From positions 1 to 34,306 of the forward strand of contig JAOPYB010000491.1 in NCBI GenBank assembly GCA_025964835.1: a stretch of DNA of 34,306 nucleotides, written 5' to 3'. Of the stretch, positions 15,171 to 22,311 are shown piece after piece. Each line of letters starts with the position of its first letter. Within the stretch, counting starts at the first letter, position 1. The notes under the pieces were generated by a model. It made no database searches, had not been told where the DNA came from, and saw only the letters and a list, made by a program, of their open reading frames with translations. The DNA is from Nocardioides sp. GTDB taxonomy: Bacteria; Actinomycetota; Actinomycetes; Propionibacteriales; Nocardioidaceae. Both the position numbers and the translations under genes were made by a program.

Positions 15171-16150
15171 CGACGATGAGCCCCGACGCAGGGCTGACGA
15201 AACAGCGGGAGACGCTGCTGCGTCTCTACCGCGAGACCGCGCGTGGACGCGCGCTGGAAGACGTCGTCAACCAGCTCGCGCAGACCCGCACGTTCCGCGG
15301 GTTCTTCCATCCCGGCCGTGGGCAGGAGGGACTGCAGGCCGCCGTCTGCACCGCTCTCAATGTGGACGACTACCTGCTCTACGCCCACCGGGGGCTCACC
15401 TACCTGACCGCGAAGGGCATGGATCCGGTGAGCATTCTCGGGGACTTCCACGGCCGGCTCGCCGGAAGCACCCGCGGCCTCGGCGCCGGCACGGTCCACT
15501 GCGTCGACCCGGCCCGCGGGATCATGGGTCAGGGCGGCACGCTCGGGAGCTGCTTCCCGCTCTCCGCGGGTCTGGCGCTGGCCAGCAAGACGAAGGGGGA
15601 GGGCAAGGTCGCGGCCGCCTTCTTCGGCGAGGGAGCCTCGGCGCGCGGCACCTTCCTCGAGTCCGGCGTCACCGCCAAGGCCTGGGGCCTGCCGGTCGTC
15701 TGGATCTGCGAGAACAACGGGTGGGCCGTTTCGGCCCGGGTCCAGGACGTCCAGGGCACGGCGGACATTGCGCCGCGTGCGGCAGCCCTCGGGTTTCACA
15801 CCCAGGTGGTCGACGGCCAGGACGTGCTTGCGGTCCACGAGGCCGCCATCGAGGCGATCAGGCAGGCCCGTGGGGGCGTGCCGGCCTTCATCGAGGCGAA
15901 GACGGAACGGATCGAGGGTCACTTCACCGGCGACATGCAGCCCTACCGCGACCGGGATGAGGTGGCCGCCGCGAAGACCCGGGACCCCCTGTTGCTGGCC
16001 GGCCAGCGACTCGTCGAGCTCGGCGAGGACACCGCCGTGCTCGACGACATCCGCGAGCAGGCGCGCGCCGAGATGAACGCCGCCGACGAGGCAGCACGCA
16101 CCTCGCCACTGCCGGACGGCACGCGCATCCACGAGGGGGTCTGGGCATGA
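15167..16150 (+). CDS. TPP-dependent dehydrogenase E1 component, alpha subunit (acetoin/pyruvate type)
   Basis: 327 residues, ATG overlapping the previous stop (ATGA). It has the alpha-subunit features FHPGRGQEGLQAAV, YLLYAHRG, the GTVHCVD and IMGQGGTLG region, and the thiamine-diphosphate/Mg motif GEGASARGTFLESGV...ENNGWAVS. Together with beta it decarboxylates a 2-oxoacid, or cleaves a diketone or acetoin-like compound, and passes the acyl group to lipoyl-E2. The length (about 325) and sequence style are closer to AcoA/PDH of Gram-positive bacteria than to branched-chain E1 (about 400), which hints at acetoin-like C-C cleavage. The substrate is not determined by sequence. Confidence 0.9.
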   Translation: MTTMSPDAGLTKQRETLLRLYRETARGRALEDVVNQLAQTRTFRGFFHPGRGQEGLQAAVCTALNVDDYLLYAHRGLTYLTAKGMDPVSILGDFHGRLAGSTRGLGAGTVHCVDPARGIMGQGGTLGSCFPLSAGLALASKTKGEGKVAAAFFGEGASARGTFLESGVTAKAWGLPVVWICENNGWAVSARVQDVQGTADIAPRAAALGFHTQVVDGQDVLAVHEAAIEAIRQARGGVPAFIEAKTERIEGHFTGDMQPYRDRDEVAAAKTRDPLLLAGQRLVELGEDTAVLDDIREQARAEMNAADEAARTSPLPDGTRIHEGVWA

Positions 16151-17133
16151 GTGACAAGCCGATCACCTACGCGTGGGCGATCAACCACGCCCTCGACGAG
16201 GAGATGCAGCGCGACCCCGACGTCTTCCTCATGGGACAGGACGTCGGCCGGATGGGCGGCGTCTTCGGTCTCACGCGCGGACTGCACGACAAGTTCGGGG
16301 GCGAGCGAGTGCGCGACGTGTCGATCGTCGAGCACCTCGTCGTCGGCGGTGCCGTGGGAGCCGCGCTCGGCGGGTTGCGCCCGGTCGCCGAGGTCCAGTT
16401 CGCTGACTTCCTGCTACTCGCCGGCGACGAGAGCTTTCACAAGATGGCGAAGTGGCGCTACATGCACGGCGGGATCCTGACGCTTCCGATGGTCGTACGG
16501 GCACCCTGCGGGATCCAGGGCGGCGTCGGCGCGGAGCACTCGCAGTCCCCGGAGGGTCACTACTGGCACACGCCCGGCATCAAGATCGCCGTGCCCTCCA
16601 CCCCGGCGGACGCCAAGGGTCTGCTCAAGTCGGCGATCCGGGACGACAACCCGGTCATCTACTTCGAGAACCGCCGGCTCTACCGCGTCAAGGGCGAGGT
16701 CTCGGCCGACCCGGAGCTGCTGGTGCCGTTCGGGCAGGGCAAGGTACGACGCGTCGGTCGCGATGTCACGATCGTCGCCTGGTCGGCGATGGTGGACGCC
16801 GCCCTGGAGGCGGCCGAGATCCTCGAGCGTGAGGAGATCAGTGTCGAGATCGTGGACCCACGGACTCTCGTGCCGTTCGACATGGAGACGGTGTCCACCT
16901 CGGTCCGCAAGACCTCCCGGCTCCTGGTGCTGCACGAGGCGTCGTTGACGATGGGCCCGGGTGCAGAGATCGCAGCGCGTGCGGCGGACGAACTGTTCGA
17001 GCACCTTGACGCCCCGGTCAAGAGGCTCGCCGGCACGGACAACCCGATCCCGCAGAACATGGCCCTCGAGCAGTTCTGCTACCCCCAGACCGACCAGATC
17101 GTCTCCACGGTTCGCGACCTCGCGAAGTGGTGA
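16147..17133 (+). CDS. TPP-dependent dehydrogenase E1 component, beta subunit (acetoin/pyruvate type)
   Basis: 328 residues, start overlapping the alpha stop (ATGA). Typical beta-subunit landmarks: YAWAINHALDEEMQRDPDVFLMGQDVG, EHLVVGGAVGAALGGLRPVAEVQF, GVGAEHSQSPEG, KSAIRDDNPVIYFENRRLY, and VEIVDPRTLVPFD in the C-terminal domain. It forms the heterotetramer with alpha and docks on E2. The E2 gene is not downstream but on the opposite strand at 17610. No E3 (dihydrolipoamide dehydrogenase) is present in the window, so a shared housekeeping E3 is expected. Confidence 0.93.
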   Translation: MSDKPITYAWAINHALDEEMQRDPDVFLMGQDVGRMGGVFGLTRGLHDKFGGERVRDVSIVEHLVVGGAVGAALGGLRPVAEVQFADFLLLAGDESFHKMAKWRYMHGGILTLPMVVRAPCGIQGGVGAEHSQSPEGHYWHTPGIKIAVPSTPADAKGLLKSAIRDDNPVIYFENRRLYRVKGEVSADPELLVPFGQGKVRRVGRDVTIVAWSAMVDAALEAAEILEREEISVEIVDPRTLVPFDMETVSTSVRKTSRLLVLHEASLTMGPGAEIAARAADELFEHLDAPVKRLAGTDNPIPQNMALEQFCYPQTDQIVSTVRDLAKW

Positions 17134-17161
17134 CGGCGTCACAGCGCAAGGAGCAGTCACG

Positions 17162-17533
17162 GTGATCCGTTGGGTCTATCTCATCAAGTACCCCGAGGGT
17201 GTGGCGATCGAGGACGGCGAGCGCTGGTACCTCGGAACGCACACCCAGGAGGCCAAGCAGATGGTCGACTACGGCCTGGTGTCCTACAAGACGTGGAGTC
17301 GGGTCACGGCGCCGATGGGGACCAAGAGTCGCTCGGTCGACTTCCTCAACCAGTGGGTCCGGGTGACGGAGCTGGTCTTCCCGGACTGGGACTCCTACAA
17401 GGCGGCGGTCATCGACGCGCCGATCGAGTACAGCGGAGCGCCGTACGGCGAGAAGGGTTTCGAGTACACCACGGTCTTCCTCGGCGAGGAGCCGGAGTAC
17501 GACCTCCTGAAGGAGATCCCCCAGGTCTCCTGA
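17162..17533 (+). CDS. EthD-like small protein (dimeric alpha-beta barrel)
   Basis: 123 residues from GTG 17162 with aaggag upstream. The frame RWVYLIKYPEGVAIEDGERWYLGTHTQE and the C-terminal YTTVFLGEEPEYDLL fit the EthD/dimeric alpha-beta-barrel class. It aligns with the C-terminal half of the protein at 26319 (WYLGTHTQEAKQ against WYLGHHTREGRQ; VRVTELVF against ARYTELCF; FLGEEPEYDL against FIGTSPDLDV). EthD proteins are small partners in ether and other xenobiotic degradation clusters; related barrels act as cyclases, isomerases or monooxygenases. No catalytic role can be assigned. It is the last gene of this operon, followed by a shared terminator. Confidence 0.7.
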   Translation: MIRWVYLIKYPEGVAIEDGERWYLGTHTQEAKQMVDYGLVSYKTWSRVTAPMGTKSRSVDFLNQWVRVTELVFPDWDSYKAAVIDAPIEYSGAPYGEKGFEYTTVFLGEEPEYDLLKEIPQVS

Positions 17534-17561
17534 CGCTGCGCTCGGGATGGGCGCCCGACAT

Positions 17562-17603
17562 CACGACGGTCGCCGGACCATCGATCCGGCGGCCGTCGTC
17601 GTG
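17562..17603. terminator. Hairpin between convergent operon ends
   Basis: cacgacg-gtcgccgga / tccggcggc-cgtcgtcgtg is a long stem with a 3-nt bulge and a short loop, sitting between the EthD stop (17533) and the convergent E2 stop (17610). Its symmetry suits bidirectional termination. No T-run is visible. Confidence 0.6.
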
Positions 17604-17609
17604 CAGTGG

Positions 17610-18890
17610 TCAGAGCAACGAGCCCCAGGCGCGCTGCTCGAGCTCGGACCGGATCTTGGCGAGGAACGCCGCGGCGTACGCCCCGTCGAGCGCACGGTGG
17701 TCCCACGAGAGGGACAGGTGGCCGACGTGGTGGATCCCGATCGACGGGGTGCCGTCGCTCATGTGCACCACGACAGGCTCCTCGGCGATGCCTTCCAGGC
17801 ACAGGATCGCGACCTCGGGCGGGTTCACCAGCGGGGTACCGGCGAACGTGCCGAAGCCGCCCGGGTTGGTGATCGTGAACGTGCTGCCCGAGAGGTCGTC
17901 GGAGCCGAGCGTCTTGGCGCGAGCCCGTCGAGCGACGTCGCCGACGCGGGAGGCGAGTGCCTCCAGGCGCAGGTCCTGGGCATCGCGCACGACCGGCACG
18001 ACGAGTCCCTGGAAGTCGAGATCGACGGCGACGCCGAGATGGATCGCCGGGTGCACTAGCAGGCCGTCGCCCTTCACCGAGGCGTTGACGAGAGGGAAAT
18101 CCGCGATCGCGTTGACGACGGCGAGGGCGACGAACGGCAGGTAAGTGAGCGACTGTCCGGTGCGTTCCTTGTACGCCGGCCCGTGGGTCCGGCGCGTGAG
18201 GTAGACGTTCTCGTAGTCCACCCGCACGACGGTCGTGACCTGCGGGATCGTGGTGGCCGAGAGCAGCATCCGTTGCCCGGTCACCTTGCGGATGCGCGAA
18301 AACGGCTGCCAGTGCGGGTCGTCCGGAAAGCTCGTCGGGGTCGTCGGGGTCGGTGCGGCGGCGGGCTCCATGACCGTGACAGCGACCGCGGCCGGCGACG
18401 CGGAGGCGCGGGCCGTTGCGGCGAGCACGACGTCCTGCCGGGTGATCCGGCCGCCGTGTCCGGAGCCCGCGATCGTGGCGGGGTCGAGCCGGTGCTCGAC
18501 GAGCAGCCGGCGCACGATGGGCGTCCGGACCCGGTCGTCCCGGGGGGCGAGCGCGCCGGTGCCGCGGCCCGGGGCCGGAGCGGCCGCAACGGAGGCGGGA
18601 TCGTCGACCGACGAACGGGCGGCCGGCGCCTCTGGTGCGGGGGTCGCGGGCTCGTCCGCCGACGCGACCGTCCCGACCAGGGTGCCGATGTCCACTGTGT
18701 CGCCATCGCTCACGAGTTGCGCCGTGAGCACCCCCGCGACGGGGGAAGGGATCTCGGTCTCGACCTTGTCGGTCTCCACGAGCAGCAGCGGCTCGTCGAG
18801 CTCGACGGAGTCGCCGACCTGCTTCAGCCAGGAGGTGATCCTGGCCTCCTCGACGGTGTCGCCCAGTGGCGGCAGGTGGACCTCGACCAT
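17610..18890 (-). CDS. Dihydrolipoamide acyltransferase (E2) of a 2-oxoacid/acetoin dehydrogenase complex
   Basis: 426 residues. An N-terminal lipoyl domain has Lys42 in LLVETDKVETEI; a Pro/Ala linker follows; a peripheral subunit-binding domain at about 120-156 (RTPIVRRLLVEHRLDPATIAGSGHGGRITRQDV) docks E1/E3; and a C-terminal catalytic domain ends with DHRALDG (His about 398, Asp about 402). It transfers the acyl group from E1-TPP to CoA. The start at 18890 has gaggag upstream. It is divergent from the SDR at 19051 and shares the operator/promoter region with it, so it should be co-regulated with E1 alpha/beta despite being on the other strand. Confidence 0.93.
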   Translation of the reverse strand: MVEVHLPPLGDTVEEARITSWLKQVGDSVELDEPLLLVETDKVETEIPSPVAGVLTAQLVSDGDTVDIGTLVGTVASADEPATPAPEAPAARSSVDDPASVAAAPAPGRGTGALAPRDDRVRTPIVRRLLVEHRLDPATIAGSGHGGRITRQDVVLAATARASASPAAVAVTVMEPAAAPTPTTPTSFPDDPHWQPFSRIRKVTGQRMLLSATTIPQVTTVVRVDYENVYLTRRTHGPAYKERTGQSLTYLPFVALAVVNAIADFPLVNASVKGDGLLVHPAIHLGVAVDLDFQGLVVPVVRDAQDLRLEALASRVGDVARRARAKTLGSDDLSGSTFTITNPGGFGTFAGTPLVNPPEVAILCLEGIAEEPVVVHMSDGTPSIGIHHVGHLSLSWDHRALDGAYAAAFLAKIRSELEQRAWGSLL

Positions 18891-18953
18891 CGGCGGGGCT
18901 CCTCACAGTGGTTGCGCGGCCGCGGCGGGACGTGTGTCGACCGCCACAGAGCG

Positions 18954-18996
18954 AACCTAATTCGATATTGACATCAGAGTCAATACTTTGTACCGT
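18954..18996. promoter_or_regulatory. Perfect palindromic operator with divergent promoters
   Basis: TATTGAC-atcaga-GTCAATA (18966-18985) has perfect 7-bp arms. On the plus strand TTGACA (18968-18973), a 17-bp spacer and TACCGT (18991-18996) form a promoter for the SDR operon. On the minus strand TTGACT (18983-18978), an 18-bp spacer and TAGGTT (18959-18954) form one for E2. One bound dimer would cover both -35 elements. This is the best of the four regulon sites. Confidence 0.75.
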
Positions 18997-19050
18997 CCCG
19001 GATGGGTTGTGGCGCCGGTCACGCACAGCATCGCGGACGAGGAGATGGGC

Positions 19051-19878
19051 ATGGAGCTGTTCGGGAAGATTGCGCTGGTCACCGGGGCGAGCCGTGGGCT
19101 GGGCAAGTGCATCGCGCTGGAGCTCGCGTCGAGGGGAGCCGACGTCGCGCTGGCCGCGCGCACCGCGGCGCCGGCGGCGGACGCCTTCGCCCCCGGCACG
19201 CTGCAGGAGACAGCGGCGATGATCGAGGCCATGGGTCGTCGCGCTCTGATCGTGCCGACCGACTTGGCCGACCAGCAGGCCGTCGTCGACATGGTCGAGA
19301 CGACGGTGCGGGAGCTGGGCGGGATCGACCTGCTGATGAACAACGCAGGCATGGGCACCGAGGGCGACATCTGCCAGACCGAGCTCGCCGACTGGAACGC
19401 GATCATCGCGGTCAACCTGACCTCCCAGTTCCTCGCGATCAAGACCGCCGGGCCACACATGCGCGCCCGAGGCGGGGGGGCGATCGTCAACATGGGCTCC
19501 TACCTGGCGCGCGAGTTCCCGGATCCCGACGACAGCAATCCGGTGTCCTCAGCCGCCACCGCGGCCTCGGGACCGGGGATGACGCCGTACGGACTCACGA
19601 AGGCCGCCATCGAGCGGCTCACGACCGGGGCTGCGGCCGACCTGGCGTCGTATGGCATCCGCGTGAACTGCGTGGCGCCCCGGTGGACCGAGACGGAGGG
19701 TCTCAACGCGTGGTTCCCTGAGATCGACAAGACTGAGTGGGAGCGCCCGGAGGACTGGGCCCGCGTCGTGGGCTTCCTGATGTCGCCAGCGGCGGCCGGG
19801 GTCACGGGCCGGATCATCCGGTCCGAGGAGAAGGAACTGATCTGTTCGGCGCAGGCCGGCAGCCCGGTCCTCGTCTGA
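19051..19878 (+). CDS. SDR-family oxidoreductase
   Basis: 275 residues from ATG 19051, chosen because gaggag precedes it and the SDR fold starts immediately; the track start at 18988 would lie upstream of the predicted transcription start. Features: VTGASRGLGK cofactor loop, LLMNNAG, Ser in VNMGSYL and YGLTK active site. An insertion between Ser and Tyr (EFPDPDDSNPVSSAATAASGPG) is longer than usual and would shape the substrate pocket. First gene of the long plus-strand operon. Probably a dehydrogenase for a hydroxy-acid or hydroxyacyl intermediate; exact substrate unknown. Confidence 0.88.
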   Translation: MELFGKIALVTGASRGLGKCIALELASRGADVALAARTAAPAADAFAPGTLQETAAMIEAMGRRALIVPTDLADQQAVVDMVETTVRELGGIDLLMNNAGMGTEGDICQTELADWNAIIAVNLTSQFLAIKTAGPHMRARGGGAIVNMGSYLAREFPDPDDSNPVSSAATAASGPGMTPYGLTKAAIERLTTGAAADLASYGIRVNCVAPRWTETEGLNAWFPEIDKTEWERPEDWARVVGFLMSPAAAGVTGRIIRSEEKELICSAQAGSPVLV

Positions 19879-19905
19879 ACGACTCGAGCGACGGAGCAGA
19901 CAGAG

Positions 19906-20922
19906 ATGGCGAACATCGAGCAGCAGCTGCACGACTACCTGAGCGCGTCCGGGTCGGAGTACCTGACCGACCCGAGCGCCCTGGAGATCACCGCCTTCGC
20001 GCGGATGCCCGAGGGGTGGTCGCGTGAGTGCTTCATGTTCACACTCGAGTGGAAGGACGCCAACGGGGACCAGTCGCGCGACCTGATCCTGCGCAAGGAC
20101 CCGGCCGGCAGCCTCGTCTACACCGACCGTCTGGTCGAGGCGGGCGTGATCCGTGCCCTGGCCGGCACGTCGATCCCGGTGCCGAAGATCTGGTCGCTGG
20201 AGACCGACAACGCTGCGCTCGGTTCGCCCTTCATGATCATGGAGAAGCTGAGCGGCACCTCGTCGCCCGCGGTGCTCTACGCGCCGGACAACGCAGAGAA
20301 CCGCATGAGCATCGGCCGCGACTTCATCCGGCACCTGGCGACCCTGCACAGCCTCGACGTCGAGGCGCTGGAGCTGCCGTTCTTCGAGGACGTGCCGACT
20401 GTGGACAGCGCCGGTGAGGCGTCGCTGCGGCACTGGGAGCAGACGATGGCCGAGCAGCAGCTCGAGCCGCAGCCGTTCCTGACCCAGGTGACCCGGTGGC
20501 TGCGCAACCACATGCCGGTCGCGCCGCGGGTGTCCCTGCTGCACGGCGACTACCGCACCGGCAACTTCCTCTTCGCCGACGACCACGTCACCGGCGTCGT
20601 CGACTGGGAGCTGTCCCGCCTCGGAGACCCGCTGGAGGACCTCGGCTGGGTATTCAAGAACCTGTGGCGGCTCGACGACAGGATCTGCGGCTTCTTCGAC
20701 CGAGAGGAGTTCATCGCGCTGTACGAGGAGTACTCCGGGATCGCCGTCGACCGCGACGCGCTGCACTTCTGGGAGGTGTTCGCGGAGTACAAGCACAGCA
20801 TCATCGGGCTCACCGGCACTCGCACGGCCGTGGACCGCAAGACCGACGAGCTGAACTTCTCGATCGCCCACCTCTACCTGCCGCCGCTCTTCCAGGAGCA
20901 AGCCGTCCGGATCGGGATCTGA
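19906..20922 (+). CDS. Aminoglycoside-phosphotransferase-fold kinase (LvaA/ACAD10-like)
   Basis: 338 residues with a kinase fold of the APH family: N-lobe Lys in DLILRKDP, catalytic loop LLHGDYRTGNFLF (His213, Asp215, Asn220) and metal-binding VVDWELSRLGDP (Asp233). FMIMEKLSG is the usual hinge segment. Homologues of this subgroup (ACAD10/11 kinase domains, LvaA of levulinate catabolism) phosphorylate the hydroxyl group of 4-hydroxyacyl-CoA so that phosphate can be eliminated. The context supports that role over antibiotic resistance: the next genes are a small helical protein, an SDR and an acyl-CoA synthetase, the same set as lvaB, lvaD and lvaE. Substrate inferred, fold certain. Confidence 0.85.
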   Translation: MANIEQQLHDYLSASGSEYLTDPSALEITAFARMPEGWSRECFMFTLEWKDANGDQSRDLILRKDPAGSLVYTDRLVEAGVIRALAGTSIPVPKIWSLETDNAALGSPFMIMEKLSGTSSPAVLYAPDNAENRMSIGRDFIRHLATLHSLDVEALELPFFEDVPTVDSAGEASLRHWEQTMAEQQLEPQPFLTQVTRWLRNHMPVAPRVSLLHGDYRTGNFLFADDHVTGVVDWELSRLGDPLEDLGWVFKNLWRLDDRICGFFDREEFIALYEEYSGIAVDRDALHFWEVFAEYKHSIIGLTGTRTAVDRKTDELNFSIAHLYLPPLFQEQAVRIGI

Positions 20923-20931
20923 GGAGACCGC

Positions 20932-21381
20932 ATGCGACCCACCACCACGGAGCTCCTCGAGCAGCTCGATCATGTCCTGGAGACGCAGATCATGCCGCGG
21001 CTGCCCGACGAACACACCAAGGCGCGGATGAACGTCGCCAGCCAGATCCTGCGCGCCGTCCACAACCGGGTGCTGATGCAGGGCGAGACGATCGCCGCCG
21101 ACAACGCGGACATCGTCGCCCTGCTCGCCCGACTCGACGGACGCTCGGACCCGGGAGGCGAGGCGCCGTACGTCAGCGTCGACACCCTCGCCGCGCGCAA
21201 CGACGAGCTCAAGGCACAGCTCGTCGGCGCCCTCAACGGCCTTGATGACCTCCCCGAGGAGGCACGTGCCGCCGCCGACGCGGCAGCCAACGCCTACCTC
21301 CGCCGTCAGCTCGACCGCGAGCTCGAGCTGACGGCACTGCCCTCCTTCGGGGACGCCCCCGTCGACCTGCCACTCGTCTGA
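20932..21381 (+). CDS. Small helical protein, possible LvaB-like (DUF6285-type) kinase partner
   Basis: 149 residues, all alpha-helical in appearance (RPTTTELLEQLDHVLETQIMP, ARMNVASQILRAVHNRV, DELKAQLVGALNGL, AAANAYLRRQLDRELELT). It starts 9 bp after the kinase stop. In levulinate catabolism a similar-sized protein of unknown fold (LvaB) is needed with LvaA for phosphorylation of 4-hydroxyvaleryl-CoA. The position, length and RPTxxELLE...VASQILRAV pattern agree with that family. Without a profile search the family call stays tentative. Confidence 0.6.
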   Translation: MRPTTTELLEQLDHVLETQIMPRLPDEHTKARMNVASQILRAVHNRVLMQGETIAADNADIVALLARLDGRSDPGGEAPYVSVDTLAARNDELKAQLVGALNGLDDLPEEARAAADAAANAYLRRQLDRELELTALPSFGDAPVDLPLV

Positions 21382-21408
21382 CCCGACCCACTGCGAAAGG
21401 CACGTCCC

Positions 21409-22311
21409 ATGACCGAGGAAGTCCTCGACCCTGAGCTCAGCGCTGTTCTCGACAACGTGCTGGCCAAGGATGCTTCGCGCTTCTCCCTGCACGGGCGGGT
21501 CGCCGTGGTCACGGGGGCGTCGTACGGCCTGGGGCAGCTCTTCGCCGAGACCCTGGCCGCCGCCGGGGCAGATCTCGTGCTGACCGCCCGCTCCGAGGAG
21601 AAGCTCCAGGACACGAAGAAGCTCGTCGAGGCGCGCGGTAGCCGTGCCATCACGGTGCGTGCCGACATCCGCGTGTACGACGAGGTCGCGGCCGTCACCC
21701 AGGCCGCGGTCGACGAGTTCGGCCGGCTCGACGTGATGGTCAACAACGCTGGCATCGGCGACCCGCGAGGCCTGCACTCCGAGATCCTCGAGCCGGAGAA
21801 GCCCAAGGAGGAGATCGAGACCGACCTCATCGGCACCTGGTACGGCATGCGCGCCGCGGCGCCTCACATGCTCCGGCAGGGGCGAGGCAGCATCATCAAC
21901 ATCTCGTCGATCCTCGGCATGGCCGGCCACGAGCATCGCACCCCCGGCTACGTCGCGGCCAAGGCCGGCGTCAACATGCTGACCCGCTCGCTCGGCTGCG
22001 AGTGGGCCGACCGCGGGGTCCGGGTCAACGCCCTGGCGCCCAACTACTTCCTCTCCGAGTCCACCCGCTGGATGTTCGAGCAGAGCGGCATGGACGACTG
22101 GGTCCGCAGCCGGACGCCGATGCGTCGCGCGGGCCGCAGCGAGGACCTGATCGGGCCTCTGCTCTTCCTCGCGAGCGACGCGGCGTCGTACGTCACCGGC
22201 GCGGTCATCCCCGTGGACGGCGGCTGGAGCGCCAGTGCCGGCTACGCCCAGACCGCGCCGCCCTTCGACGGCTGGGACGAGGCCAACCGGCCGATCGTCC
22301 CCGAGGTGTGA
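21409..22311 (+). CDS. SDR-family oxidoreductase
   Basis: 300 residues; gaaagg upstream of ATG 21409. An N-terminal extension of about 25 residues (EVLDPELSAVLDNVLAKDASRFSLHG) precedes VTGASYGLGQ; then VMVNNAG, Ser in INISSILG and Tyr-x3-Lys in GYVAAKAG, and a C-terminal VTGAVIPVDGG plus a short tail. Likely NAD(P)-dependent oxidation of a hydroxyl to a ketone, for example a 3-hydroxyacyl-CoA step as done by LvaD. The acyl-CoA synthetase gene overlaps its stop by 4 bp. Confidence 0.88.
   Translation: MTEEVLDPELSAVLDNVLAKDASRFSLHGRVAVVTGASYGLGQLFAETLAAAGADLVLTARSEEKLQDTKKLVEARGSRAITVRADIRVYDEVAAVTQAAVDEFGRLDVMVNNAGIGDPRGLHSEILEPEKPKEEIETDLIGTWYGMRAAAPHMLRQGRGSIINISSILGMAGHEHRTPGYVAAKAGVNMLTRSLGCEWADRGVRVNALAPNYFLSESTRWMFEQSGMDDWVRSRTPMRRAGRSEDLIGPLLFLASDAASYVTGAVIPVDGGWSASAGYAQTAPPFDGWDEANRPIVPEV

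Noticed and set aside
19906-20922. Aminoglycoside resistance gene
   Set aside because: The APH fold is real, but the operon context (CoA ligase, SDR, small LvaB-like protein) fits a metabolic acyl-CoA kinase.
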